From the NCBI RefSeq assembly GCF_020179425.1, contig NZ_JAILYM010000006.1, forward strand, positions 248,001 to 312,000: 64,000 bases of DNA, written 5' to 3'. The notes below the pieces were generated by a model, which saw nothing but the letters and a program-made list of their open reading frames with translations, was not told the origin of the DNA and made no database searches. Shown piece by piece: positions 9,414-17,470 of the stretch. The DNA comes from Novosphingobium percolationis (GTDB lineage: Bacteria > Pseudomonadota > Alphaproteobacteria > Sphingomonadales > Sphingomonadaceae). Position 1 is the first letter of the stretch; every line of letters begins with the position of its first letter. The position numbers were made by a program, and so were the translations under genes.

Positions 9414-10136
9414 TCAGTCGCGCTCGATTTCGGCCTTGAACATATAGCCCACGCCGCGCACCGTCACGATTGGCGCGCTGCCGCCTGCCGAAGCCAGCTT
9501 GCGGCGCAACCGGCTGACCAGCACGTCGACGCTGCGGTCCGAACTGTCGCCCAGCCGCGTGCGCGAAAGTTCGATCAGGCGCTCGCGCCCCAGCACGCGC
9601 TGTGGCTGGCCGATGAAAGTGGCCAGCAGGTCGAACTCGGCGCCGGTCAGGTCCACCATCGCGCCAGAGGGCGAATGCAGTTCGCGCCGGGCCATCGACA
9701 GCGTCCAGCCTTCGAAGCGGACTTCGCCGCCGCGCTTGGCGGTGCTTCCGGCGCTGTCTTCGCCATTGGCCTCGGTCCGGCGCAGCACGGCGCCGATCCG
9801 CGCCAGCAACTCGCGTGAGCTGAACGGCTTGGGCAGGTAATCGTCCGCGCCCAGTTCCAGCCCCAGCACGCGATCTTCCTCGCTGCCGCGCGCGGACACG
9901 AAGATGATCGGCACGTCGCTTTGGCGGCGCAGGCGGCGGAACAGATCGATGCCGCTGCTACCGGGCAGCATGATGTCGAGCACCACCAGGTCGGCGGGTT
10001 CGTTCTCGAGCGCCACCCACATTTCCGCGCCGGTGGCGGCGGTGCGCACGGCATAGCCGTGTTCCCGCAGCGCGCGCGCGGTCAGGGTGCGCAGCGGGCC
10101 GTCATCCTCGACGAGCACGATCGAAGGGGCGAGCAT
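9414..10136 (-). CDS. OmpR-family DNA-binding response regulator
   Basis: A 240-residue regulator. The receiver domain has the acidic pair D11/D12, the phosphorylation site Asp54 (VVLDIMLPG) and the conserved Lys in YLPKPF. A winged-helix Trans_reg_C domain follows, ending in VRGVGYMF. An upstream in-frame ATG at 10199 would add 21 residues unlike the family, so the ATG at 10136 is preferred. It is first in the operon with the histidine kinase; target genes are unknown. Confidence 0.93.
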   Translation of the reverse strand: MLAPSIVLVEDDGPLRTLTARALREHGYAVRTAATGAEMWVALENEPADLVVLDIMLPGSSGIDLFRRLRRQSDVPIIFVSARGSEEDRVLGLELGADDYLPKPFSSRELLARIGAVLRRTEANGEDSAGSTAKRGGEVRFEGWTLSMARRELHSPSGAMVDLTGAEFDLLATFIGQPQRVLGRERLIELSRTRLGDSSDRSVDVLVSRLRRKLASAGGSAPIVTVRGVGYMFKAEIERD

Positions 10137-10222
10137 GGTTGTCCGATCCGGTAAAAATGGTCCCGCCCGGTTGATAGGCAGCGCGGCGGCGTCCTTCAAT
10201 CGGGCGGGAGGGAATTAAGTGT

Positions 10223-10495
10223 TCAGCGTGCATCCTGCGTGGTCGCGACCGCCTTGCGCAGCGCCAGCGCCTCGGCGTGCGGATCGGCGCGGGTGCAGCC
10301 GCGGTTCTTGCTCGGGTCCGGATGGCAGAAAACGCGCGGGGCTTCGGCGGTCTTCGCGGGCGCGGCGGCCTTGTCGAACACGGCCAGCGTGCTGCCGCAA
10401 TGCTGCGGGCGGGGGCCGCTGGGGTTGCAGGCGAGGGGCGCCGCCTCGGTCGGGGCGGGCGCGGCAAAGGCAAGGGCAAGGATCGAAAGCAGCAT
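10223..10495 (-). CDS. Small secreted protein with four cysteines, unknown function
   Basis: A 90-residue candidate. Residues 1-18 form a signal peptide (MLLSILALAFAAPAPTEA) and the mature part contains four Cys residues in the pattern C-x10-C, then C-x9-C, which could form disulfides. A longer reading to 10597 is open but its extension is Arg-rich and unlike a signal peptide. It ends just upstream of the response-regulator gene and runs in the same direction. I recognise no family, and the gene call rests mainly on the signal peptide and codon pattern. Confidence 0.5.
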   Translation of the reverse strand: MLLSILALAFAAPAPTEAAPLACNPSGPRPQHCGSTLAVFDKAAAPAKTAEAPRVFCHPDPSKNRGCTRADPHAEALALRKAVATTQDAR

Positions 10496-10642
10496 GAGCG
10501 GTCTCCATCGGCGAGGGCGATGGAGACCAGCTAGTGTTTCCCGCTTTGCCGCGTCCGCGCGATGCTGTGAAAAAGTGTTGCTGCGGTGCGGCGCCATCGC
10601 CGGCGGACGCCCGGACGGGGCTTGCCACCGCCCGGCAAGCGC

Positions 10643-10660
10643 TTTAATCGCTCGGTTAAA
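10643..10660. promoter_or_regulatory. Inverted repeat upstream of the CoA-transferase gene, possible operator
   Basis: TTTAATCG-CT-CGGTTAAA is an 8-bp inverted repeat with one mismatch, 31 bases before the CoA-transferase start. Its size and AT-rich arms fit a TetR- or FadR-type operator. The binding protein is not known. Confidence 0.35.
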
Positions 10661-10690
10661 TCAACATTCCGTAGCGTAAGGATGGAAAAA

Positions 10691-11839
10691 ATGGCTGGCC
10701 CCAGGATGCTCGAAGGGATGCGCGTGGTCGATCTCACCTCGGTGGTGTTCGGCCCCTACGCCACGGCCACGCTGGCCGATCTCGGGGCCGATGTGATCAA
10801 GGTCGAAGGGCCCACCGGCGACCAGTTCCGCTATGCCGGGATACCTGCCAAGACCACGGGCATGGGCGCCTGTCACATGAACCTCAACCGGGGCAAGCAG
10901 TCGGTCGCGCTCGACCTGAAGACGCCGGAGGGTAAGGCGGGCCTGGCCAAGCTGCTCGAAGGCGCGGACGTGTTCATCCACAATGTCCGCCGCGCCGGGA
11001 TAGAACGGCTCGGCTTCGGGTACGAGGCGGTCAAGGCAATCCGGCCCGACATCGTCTACGTCCACTGTGTCGGCTTCGGCTCGGGCGGGCCTTACCGCGA
11101 TCTGCAGGCCTACGACGACGTGATCCAGGCCGCCACCGGCACCACCACCTTGCTGCCCCGGGCCGATGGCGATCCGCGCCCGCGCTACCTGCCATCGCTG
11201 ATCGCGGACAAGGTGGCGGGTCTCCACGCCGCCTACGCGACACTGGCCGCCATCATCCATCGCCTGCGTACGGGGGAGGGGCAGTTCGTCGAAGTGCCGA
11301 TGTTCGAGGCGTTCAGCCACTTCATGATGCTCGAACACCTCTACGGCAAGACGTTCGTGCCGCAGACCTATCCTGCCGGATACCCGCGCCAGATCGATCC
11401 TGAGCGGCAGCCGTTTCCCACCGCCGACGGCTGGATCTCGATCGTACCTTATACGGACCAGTCGATCGGCCTTCTCGCCAGCCTGCTCGGTGCGCCGGGC
11501 CTTGTCGAAGAGGAGCGGTTCGCCTCGCCAAAGGCTCGCGCGCTCAACATGACCGCCTTCTACGCCGAGATCGCGAAACGTACGCCCGCCAGGACGACGG
11601 CCGAATGGTGCCGCATCTTCGCCGAGAACCAGATCCCGGCCATGCCCGTCCGCGATATCGAGGATCTGGTCGACGACCCGCATCTTCAGGCGGTGGACTT
11701 CTTCCAGCGGAGGACGCACCCGACCGAGGGCGACTATCTGCGCACCCGCGCGCCCGTTTCGTTCTCGGTCCCGGTTACCGAAGCCGGTCCCGCCCCGGCG
11801 ATCGGCCAGCACAACGCCCGCCTGCTGGACGAAGCCTGA
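10691..11839 (+). CDS. CaiB/BaiF family (class III) CoA-transferase
   Basis: A 382-residue enzyme that moves CoA between carboxylic acids. Family features are the N-terminal GMRVVDLTSVVFGPYAT, the ADVIKVE strand, and GPYRDLQAYDDVIQA, where the first Asp after AY corresponds to the catalytic Asp of formyl-CoA transferase. An ATG at 10682 overlaps the AAGGA ribosome site; the ATG at 10691, eight bases after it, is preferred. The gene converges on a rubredoxin/P450 pair, hinting at oxidation and CoA activation of a terpene-, steroid- or fatty-acid-like compound. That link is inference. Confidence 0.88.
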   Translation: MAGPRMLEGMRVVDLTSVVFGPYATATLADLGADVIKVEGPTGDQFRYAGIPAKTTGMGACHMNLNRGKQSVALDLKTPEGKAGLAKLLEGADVFIHNVRRAGIERLGFGYEAVKAIRPDIVYVHCVGFGSGGPYRDLQAYDDVIQAATGTTTLLPRADGDPRPRYLPSLIADKVAGLHAAYATLAAIIHRLRTGEGQFVEVPMFEAFSHFMMLEHLYGKTFVPQTYPAGYPRQIDPERQPFPTADGWISIVPYTDQSIGLLASLLGAPGLVEEERFASPKARALNMTAFYAEIAKRTPARTTAEWCRIFAENQIPAMPVRDIEDLVDDPHLQAVDFFQRRTHPTEGDYLRTRAPVSFSVPVTEAGPAPAIGQHNARLLDEA

Positions 11840-11869
11840 CTACCGGATGGGGTGGGGCGCAGATGGTAA

Positions 11870-11892
11870 GGGCCGGAGCGTCGCTCCGGCCC
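11870..11892. terminator. Hairpin between convergent CoA-transferase and rubredoxin genes
   Basis: A perfect 9-bp stem (11870-11878 with 11884-11892) lies between the two stop codons. The T tract is weak (ACCTTT), so termination efficiency is uncertain. Confidence 0.5.
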
Positions 11893-11900
11893 ACCTTTGG

Positions 11901-12080
11901 TCAGATTTCGACCATCTCGTAGTCGTCCTTGCCCACGCCGCATTGTGGGCAATACCAGTCGTCGGGAATGTCCTCCCAGCGCGTGCCCGGCGCGATGCCC
12001 TCTTCGGGCAGGCCCAGTTCTTCGTCATATTCGAAGTTGCAGTAGTTGCAGCGATACCGCTTGAACGGACGATCCGACAT
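11901..12080 (-). CDS. Rubredoxin
   Basis: A 59-residue protein with two CxxC knuckles, C11/C14 ([10 protein letters not shown]) and C44/C47 ([14 protein letters not shown]), which hold a single iron. The sequence [15 protein letters not shown] between them is the standard rubredoxin loop. It is a soluble one-electron carrier, usually for alkane hydroxylases or oxygen-defence enzymes. Here its start lies 13 bases after the stop of a cytochrome P450 gene, so it is probably co-transcribed with the P450. No rubredoxin reductase is nearby. Confidence 0.95.
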   Translation of the reverse strand: MSDRPFKRYRCNYCNFEYDEELGLPEEGIAPGTRWEDIPDDWYCPQCGVGKDDYEMVEI

Positions 12081-12093
12081 TGCGCGCCTCCGT

Positions 12094-13368
12094 TCAGTTG
12101 GCCACGGTGAAGCGGATCGGCACCGACTTCGGCCCGCTGACGAAGCTCGACTGCGTGAGCTTGGGCGTCCCGGCGAGACTTACTTCGCTGATGCGAGGCA
12201 GCAGTTCTTCCCACAGGATGCGCATTTCCATGCGCGCGAGGTGCTGGCCAAGGCACACGTGCGGGCCCGAACCGAATGCGACGTGCTTGTGGATCGGGCG
12301 GTCGATGCGGAATTCGAACGGGGCCTCGAACACGTCCTCGTCCCGGTTGGCGCTGTGATAGGACAGCATGACCCAGTCGCCCGCCTTCATCTGCTTGCCC
12401 GCCACTTCGACATCGGCGATTGCAGTGCGCATGAAGTGCTTGACCGGCGAGGCCCAGCGGATGGTCTCCTCGATGAAACCCGCCATCGCCGAAGGATCGG
12501 CCTTGAGCTTGGCCAGCACGTCGGGGTTTTCGGCCAGCGCCCACATGGCCGCGGCCGTGGTGTTGGCGGTGGTATCGTGCCCGGCGGTCGCGGCGATGAT
12601 GTAGTAGCCCATCATCTGGCGGTGCGTCAGGTATTCACCGTTGATCTTCGCATTGGCGATCAGGCTGTTGATGCAGGATTCCGGCTGCGCCCGGAACTTC
12701 TTGGTCACCTCGCCGAAGTAGCCCTCCAGGTCGAGCATGGTCTGCTGCATCATCTGCATCACCTGTTCGGGCGGCACTTCCTTCTTTTCGCGGTTCATGT
12801 CCGGATCGTTGGGGCCGAACAGCTCCTGCGTCAGCTTGAGCATGAACGGTTCATCCTCCTGCGGCACGCCCAGCACGCGCATCACCACGCGCAGGGGATA
12901 GAGGAAGGCGACCTCCGAGGCGAAGTCGCACTCTGGCGCCTTGGCCAGCAGCTGATCGACGAACTCACGCGCGATCTCGCGGATCTGGTCCTCCAGCACC
13001 TTCAGCGCCTTGGGCGTGAAGGCGGGGAAGGTGAGGGCGCGCAGGTCCTTGTGCTCCTGGCCATCCACCTGAACCAGCGACCGCACGAGGTTGCGCTCGC
13101 CGCCGGTGACGAATTGCACGAAGGCGTCGCCTGCCTTGTCGGTCAGCGTCGCCGACTTGGCCGCGTTCAGGAAAACGTCGGCGCGCCTTTCGATTTCAAG
13201 CACGTCGGCGTGCCGCGTTGCTACCCAGAACGGATCGAAACCTTCGACGGCGGCGACGTCGAACGGCGCGGTCTTGCGCAGTTCGGTGAAGGCGGCGTCA
13301 AGCCGGTCGCGGTCGGCATAGGCGCGTGGGTCGACGATGGTCTGCGCGATCTCGGTCTTGATGGTCAT
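12094..13368 (-). CDS. Bacterial class I cytochrome P450
   Basis: A 424-residue soluble monooxygenase. It has the I-helix oxygen-activation motif AGHDTT (262-267), the K-helix ExxR pair (E301/R304), and the heme-thiolate loop [10 protein letters not shown] with Cys372 as axial ligand. The sequence resembles soluble P450s for terpenoid, steroid or hydrocarbon substrates, but I cannot assign a CYP family by eye. It is followed by rubredoxin and is divergent from a TetR regulator that probably controls it. The usual 2Fe-2S ferredoxin partner is absent from the neighbourhood. Confidence 0.93.
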   Translation of the reverse strand: MTIKTEIAQTIVDPRAYADRDRLDAAFTELRKTAPFDVAAVEGFDPFWVATRHADVLEIERRADVFLNAAKSATLTDKAGDAFVQFVTGGERNLVRSLVQVDGQEHKDLRALTFPAFTPKALKVLEDQIREIAREFVDQLLAKAPECDFASEVAFLYPLRVVMRVLGVPQEDEPFMLKLTQELFGPNDPDMNREKKEVPPEQVMQMMQQTMLDLEGYFGEVTKKFRAQPESCINSLIANAKINGEYLTHRQMMGYYIIAATAGHDTTANTTAAAMWALAENPDVLAKLKADPSAMAGFIEETIRWASPVKHFMRTAIADVEVAGKQMKAGDWVMLSYHSANRDEDVFEAPFEFRIDRPIHKHVAFGSGPHVCLGQHLARMEMRILWEELLPRISEVSLAGTPKLTQSSFVSGPKSVPIRFTVAN

Positions 13369-13382
13369 GTCTCTCCGCTCCG

Positions 13383-13412
13383 GTATCTTGTGCTTGCCTC
13401 AATGTAAGATAC
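13383..13412. promoter_or_regulatory. Inverted repeat in the P450-TetR divergent promoter region, candidate operator
   Basis: GTATCTT (13383-13389) and AAGATAC (13406-13412) form a perfect 7-bp inverted repeat separated by 16 bases, between the P450 start and the TetR start. It is the most symmetric element in this 106-bp gap. Confidence 0.45.
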
Positions 13413-13474
13413 TATATGGCCGTACAGCAAGTTCGAAATTGTCCTCGGTCAAATTTTGAGGCATCGGGCACGAA

Positions 13475-14074
13475 ATGACGAAGGTACGCAGAACCCAGGC
13501 GGAACGGCGCCAGCAATCGGAACAGGGCCTGCTGATTGCGGCGGCCGACGTGATCCTTGAACACGGCTATACAGGTGCGACCTTCGACCGCATCAGCGAG
13601 CGCGCGGGCTACAGCCGCGGTCTGGTGACGCTGCGCTTCGGCTCCAAGGATGGGCTGGTAGCGGCGATGATCGAGTTCCTCGGCGCGCAGTTGGAGGAGA
13701 TCTATCGCCAGCGGCTGGAAACCGCGCGCTCGGGCCGCGAAAAAATGCTCGATTTCGTCGATGTGTTCATGGAGCGACTGGACGAGGACCGGCTGACACG
13801 CGCCTACTTCGTGCTGCTGGCGGGTGCCGTAGGCAACCTGCTGCCGCAGTCGCGCTATTTCCTCGACCAGCACGAAGCGGTGAAGATGCTGCTCGCCGAC
13901 CTGATCCGCGAAGGCATGGCCGATGGCACTATCGCGCCCGGAATCGACCCGGTGGTCGCGGCCACCGCGCTGGGGTGCTTCCAACTGGGCGTCGCGATCC
14001 AGCACCAGCTGGATCCGACGATGTCGCTGCCCGACATGCGCGGTTTCGTGCGGCGCTTCGCCGAACGCCCCTGA
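13475..14074 (+). CDS. TetR-family transcriptional regulator
   Basis: A 199-residue repressor-type protein. The N-terminal helix-turn-helix covers about residues 12-58 (VILEHGYTGATFDRISERAG, then RGLVTLRFGSKDGL), and the rest is an all-helical ligand-binding domain. It is transcribed away from the P450 gene across a 106-bp gap that contains an inverted repeat. The simplest reading is autoregulation plus control of the P450/rubredoxin operon. Confidence 0.92.
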   Translation: MTKVRRTQAERRQQSEQGLLIAAADVILEHGYTGATFDRISERAGYSRGLVTLRFGSKDGLVAAMIEFLGAQLEEIYRQRLETARSGREKMLDFVDVFMERLDEDRLTRAYFVLLAGAVGNLLPQSRYFLDQHEAVKMLLADLIREGMADGTIAPGIDPVVAATALGCFQLGVAIQHQLDPTMSLPDMRGFVRRFAERP

Positions 14075-14221
14075 TCAGGAGGCCCTTTTCAGGACAGCGA
14101 TCGTGCGCTTTGTTGCGCGGAGTTTCACGAAACTGCCTTGAAACCCTTGCAAGGGCATAAGGGGAAACACGTGCGTGTTGCCCTGGGCGCAGGTGGCGCG
14201 CGGAATTGCGGGGCAGTGGAC

Positions 14222-15058
14222 ATGGTGGAAAGCGGCATCAAGGCGGGGCAGCAGGGGCGGCGGTCGCGGATCGGTCGTCGCATGGCCGTTCACGCGCTGC
14301 GCTTCGCCTCGATCCTTGTCGGTGCAGGGCTGATCTTGCGTGCCGGAGCATCGGAGCGTGCGATGTCCGCCGTGGACGTGGACGATGACCGCAGCGCGGG
14401 CGCGTTCCCGGCCTTGCCGAAGCAGTACGCGCTGGCGATGCCGCAGCCTGCCTTCGGTGGCGCCGCGACGTTTGCGCGACAGGCACCGACTTTCGCGCAG
14501 CAGGCGGCGTTCGCGGCGCCTGCGACCGCGCCCAAGCCCGGACTGGCCGCGCCCGCAATGTCGAAGGTCGCTGAACCTGCGGCATCAAAGGCAGCGCTCG
14601 TCGCCGTTCGCGATGACGCTGCGAAGGCGTCCGTCCCGTCGGAACTGCAGGGGCTGGCCAAGACGCCTGCCGCTCACGCCGCAGTGCCGACCATCGCCGC
14701 CCCGGCTGTCGTTCCTGCCGCCTCGCTGCTGCAGGCCGCCCCCGCGATCGTCTCGCATCCGAACGTGGGTGTCGCGCCTTCCGCCAATGCGCCCACGGCC
14801 GCTGCGATGGCCCCGGCGGCGCAGGCCATCGTTCACCCGGTGACGCCCGGAACCCCGTCCGTCGCTGCGCCCGCGCTGGCGTTGCCGACGCAGGCTGCGC
14901 CTGTGGCTGGCGTTCATCCGCGCCAGGTGTCGCAGCCGAGCGACCTTGAATCCGTGCTGCATTCGCCCGCTTCTGCCTGGGATTACGCCGAGGCGGTTCC
15001 CGACGAGTTGCGCGGCACGCCCGCCATGCGCCAGAGCTATCCTGCGCCCGCGTTCTGA
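14222..15058 (+). CDS. Ala/Pro-rich low-complexity protein with N-terminal hydrophobic segment
   Basis: About 278 residues from the ATG at 14222; ATG 14282 (MAVHALRFASILVGAGLI) is an equally plausible start and a TTG at 14138 keeps the frame open. A short hydrophobic segment near the N-terminus could anchor or export the protein. After about residue 70 it is dominated by Ala, Pro and Val with short repeats such as AAPAVVPAAS. No catalytic motif or family is recognisable. High-GC genomes produce spurious Ala/Pro frames, so this is a moderate call. It lies between the TetR gene and tRNA-Arg. Confidence 0.45.
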   Translation: MVESGIKAGQQGRRSRIGRRMAVHALRFASILVGAGLILRAGASERAMSAVDVDDDRSAGAFPALPKQYALAMPQPAFGGAATFARQAPTFAQQAAFAAPATAPKPGLAAPAMSKVAEPAASKAALVAVRDDAAKASVPSELQGLAKTPAAHAAVPTIAAPAVVPAASLLQAAPAIVSHPNVGVAPSANAPTAAAMAPAAQAIVHPVTPGTPSVAAPALALPTQAAPVAGVHPRQVSQPSDLESVLHSPASAWDYAEAVPDELRGTPAMRQSYPAPAF

Positions 15059-15086
15059 ACGGACCTGCGGCACGCAGCGGGGGAAT

Positions 15087-15163
15087 TGGCGCGCCCTGCA
15101 GGACTTGAACCTGCGACCACCCGCTTAGAAGGCGGGTGCTCTATCCAGCTGAGCTAAGGGCGC
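15087..15163 (-). tRNA. tRNA-Arg (anticodon TCT), CCA encoded
   Basis: On the minus strand this 77-nt sequence folds as a cloverleaf. The acceptor stem GCGCCCT pairs with AGGGCGC and is followed by G and an encoded CCA. The D arm contains TAGCTCAG, the anticodon arm is CCCGC-CTTCTAA-GCGGG giving anticodon TCT, and the T arm is GCAGG-TTCAAGT-CCTGC. Confidence 0.95.
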
Positions 15164-15222
15164 GCGTCGCGCTCCCTTAAGCACGCTTTGCGCGGACTGC
15201 AAACCGGGTTAGCTTGCGTGTC

Positions 15223-16032
15223 ATGAACGATCCCCAGTTCGCGCATCCGCATCTCGCCCGCATCGAAGGAAAGGTCGGCGCGCGCCGTCATTTCCGCAGC
15301 TTCGACTTCATGATGGCGGCTTTCGTCGCCATTCTGCTGCTGTCAAACCTGATCGGCGCGGCTAAGCAGGCTCAGGTCAACCTGCCGCTGCTGGGCGACG
15401 TGCGTTTCGGGGCAGGGGTGCTGTTCTTCCCGGTCTCGTACATCCTGGGTGACGTGCTGACCGAGGTGTATGGCTACGCCAATGCGCGGCGCTGCATATG
15501 GGCGGGATTCTTCGCGCTTCTGTTCATGGTGTTCATGGCGGTGGTCGTCGTGGCGATCCCGCCGACACCCGAATGGGCGCTCGCCTCCAACACCTACACT
15601 ATCCTCGGTCAGCAGGTGACTGCGCCCAACCAGGCGGCCTACGAATCGGTGTTCGGGCAGACCCCGCGCATCGTCTTCGCCTCGGTAGTGGCGTTCTGGG
15701 CGGGCGAGTTCGTCAATTCCTTCGTGCTGGCGCGGATGAAGGTGCTGACGAGCGGCAAGCACCTGTGGTCACGCACCATCGGCTCGACGATCTTCGGCGA
15801 AGGCGTCGATTCGGCGTTGTTCTATCCGCTCGCCTTCTATGGTGCGGCGGGCTGGTCGAGCGAGGCGGTGGTCACGCTCGCTATCACGCAGTGGGTGATC
15901 AAGACGACGTGGGAAGTGGTGCTGACGCCCGTGACCTATGTTGTCGTCGGCGCGCTCAAGCGGCACGAAGGCGTCGACGTGTTCGATACCGACACCGACT
16001 TCTCCCCCTTCGCCAAGACGCGCAAGGCCTGA
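15223..16032 (+). CDS. Queuosine-precursor transporter, YhhQ/VUT family
   Basis: A 269-residue inner-membrane protein with about six hydrophobic segments. Family landmarks are LLLSNLIGAAKQ near residue 40, VSYILGDVLTEVYGYANAR (about 72-90) and GEFVNSFVLARMK near 165. E. coli YhhQ imports the queuine precursors preQ0/preQ1, and that role is inferred here. The ATG at 15223 is preferred over a TTG three codons earlier. It is followed by a strong bidirectional terminator. Confidence 0.88.
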   Translation: MNDPQFAHPHLARIEGKVGARRHFRSFDFMMAAFVAILLLSNLIGAAKQAQVNLPLLGDVRFGAGVLFFPVSYILGDVLTEVYGYANARRCIWAGFFALLFMVFMAVVVVAIPPTPEWALASNTYTILGQQVTAPNQAAYESVFGQTPRIVFASVVAFWAGEFVNSFVLARMKVLTSGKHLWSRTIGSTIFGEGVDSALFYPLAFYGAAGWSSEAVVTLAITQWVIKTTWEVVLTPVTYVVVGALKRHEGVDVFDTDTDFSPFAKTRKA

Positions 16033-16044
16033 AGCCACGCAACG

Positions 16045-16080
16045 AAAAGGCCCGCGCTTCGGTCGAAGCGCGGGCCTTTT
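16045..16080. terminator. Bidirectional Rho-independent terminator
   Basis: A 17-bp perfect inverted repeat including flanking AAAA and TTTT (16045-16061 with 16064-16080) lies between the convergent transporter and PspC-domain genes and can serve both. Confidence 0.9.
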
Positions 16081-16092
16081 GCCGTCTGGCGC

Positions 16093-16320
16093 TCAATCGG
16101 CAATCAGGCCGATGGCAAGGTAGACCAGCAGCAGTGAGCCGAAGCCCGCCAGCGTGCCAATCACCCAGGCGACGCGCACCAGCGTCACGTCGATACCGAA
16201 GTAGTCGGCGATCCCGGCGGAGACGCCCATGATCTTGCCGCGCTGCTTGTTGAGGCGGAAGCCCCGGCGCGAGGCTTCGAGGGGACGGACGGACGAGTCT
16301 TCGAAACGCAGGTCGGTCAC
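16093..16320 (-). CDS. PspC-domain membrane protein
   Basis: A 75-residue protein. Residues 21-75 are a PspC domain: FRLNKQRGKIMGVSAGIADY, then a short amphipathic stretch and one membrane span ending AIGLIAD. PspC proteins act in envelope-stress responses, though no pspA/pspB/pspF is nearby. The best start is the GTG at 16320, which overlaps the TGA stop of the upstream small gene (GTGA). This implies translational coupling and explains the non-ATG start. Confidence 0.8.
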   Translation of the reverse strand: MTDLRFEDSSVRPLEASRRGFRLNKQRGKIMGVSAGIADYFGIDVTLVRVAWVIGTLAGFGSLLLVYLAIGLIAD

Positions 16321-16448
16321 GCGACATACTCCATGCTGAACGCGGGGGTGGCGGGGGTGGAAACGGTGCCGCTGATCATCGTCAGCGAAAGCGCCAGCGC
16401 GACGGCGGCGGTGGCGAGGTGGGCGGAGAGCGAGCGGATGGCGGTCAT
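16317..16448 (-). CDS. 43-residue hydrophobic/exported peptide upstream of pspC-like gene
   Basis: A short reading frame with a good GAAAGGA ribosome site about seven bases before its ATG. Residues 8-30 (AHLATAAVALALSLTMISGT) form a signal-like or membrane segment and the tail is Pro/Thr-rich. Its stop codon overlaps the GTG start of the PspC gene. It may be a real small membrane protein, or a leader whose translation opens the pspC start. I recognise no family. Confidence 0.5.
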   Translation of the reverse strand: MTAIRSLSAHLATAAVALALSLTMISGTVSTPATPAFSMEYVA

Positions 16449-16904
16449 GGTGGCAGTCCTTTCTGGGTCGCATTGCGGTGGCTGGGCTTTCGTCCAGCCG
16501 ATGCCCATTGCTCTGCAGAAGGCGTGCCAATTGGCCGCGATGGCGGATTTCCGCAGCTTTGTCCGGACGATCGCGAACGTGTATGGACCGTGAATACCAA
16601 ATATTGGCGTCATTCACCGATACTTCGGTAGGAGTGATTCATGCCCCGATTGGCAGTGACGGGCACAGGAGCTGGCTGCTTCCCCCTTTTGCGGCGAGTG
16701 GCGGTCGTGGGTACGGGTCCCCGCCGCTTCCGGAGCGATCCGGCAGCTCCTTCCCGATGGGCAATTCCGCTTGCAATTTGGGATGCCCGCGCTTATCTGG
16801 CCACTAATCCCGACATTGTGAAGGCAAAGTCAGGGCTGGCGCCGAAAGGGGCCGGCGCCAAACGCCTTTGCGCATTCGTCGGGTGATTCTTTTCTGGAGC
16901 AGGC
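16449..16904. other. Intergenic region upstream of rimP and the PspC operon
   Basis: These 456 bases hold the divergent promoters of the PspC pair (minus) and the rimP-nusA-infB operon (plus). The only structured element I see is a 7-bp perfect stem TGGCGCC/GGCGCCA (16837-16843 and 16854-16860), 45 bases before the rimP start. It lacks a T tract, so it is not an obvious terminator. No gene is supported. Confidence 0.5.
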
Positions 16905-17465
16905 ATGGCGGATATCGCGCGTATTACCGAGGTTGTGGAGCCGGAGGCCAAGGCGCTCGGGTTCGATCTCGTGCGCGTGCGCTATTTCAAGGGCGGCGAG
17001 ATCGGCGACGAGGAGCACACGCTCCAGATCATGGCCGAGCGCCCCGCGACCGGCCAGCTGGTGATCGAGGATTGCGCCGCGCTGTCGCGCCGGGTGTCCG
17101 ACGCGTTCGATGCCTTGGAGGAGGCGGGCGACGTGCTGATCGAGGAAGCCTACCGGCTAGAGGTCAGTTCGCCCGGCATCGACCGTCCGCTGACCCGCGC
17201 CAAGGATTTCGCCACGTGGGTGGGTCATGAGGCCCGCATCGAACTGTCCGAGCTGATCGACAATCGCAAGCGCTATCGTGGCGATCTCGTTGGCTTTGAT
17301 GCCGAAACCCAGGATATCTCCATCGAGGACGATGGCGTGGTCTTTACCGTGCCTTTCGCCCTTGTCGCCAACGCCAAGCTGATCCTTACGGACAAGCTCA
17401 TCGCCGCTTCCCGGCCGCTGGATACCAGTGGTGCGGACGAGATCCTCGAAGAACAGGAAGACTGA
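16905..17465 (+). CDS. rimP: Ribosome maturation factor RimP
   Basis: A 186-residue protein needed for late 30S subunit maturation. It has the RimP N-terminal alpha/beta domain (ITEVVEPEAKALGFDLVRVR), the conserved SRRVSDAFDALE and YRLEVSSPGIDRPL, where SSPG is the family signature, and a C-terminal SH3-like domain. It opens the conserved rimP-nusA-ylxR-infB operon; nusA starts five bases after its stop. Confidence 0.96.
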   Translation: MADIARITEVVEPEAKALGFDLVRVRYFKGGEIGDEEHTLQIMAERPATGQLVIEDCAALSRRVSDAFDALEEAGDVLIEEAYRLEVSSPGIDRPLTRAKDFATWVGHEARIELSELIDNRKRYRGDLVGFDAETQDISIEDDGVVFTVPFALVANAKLILTDKLIAASRPLDTSGADEILEEQED

Positions 17466-17470
17466 ACGTC

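Noticed and set aside
16641..16886. 81-codon plus-strand frame before rimP
   Set aside because: There is no ribosome site, no motif and odd codon use; it covers the likely rimP promoter region.
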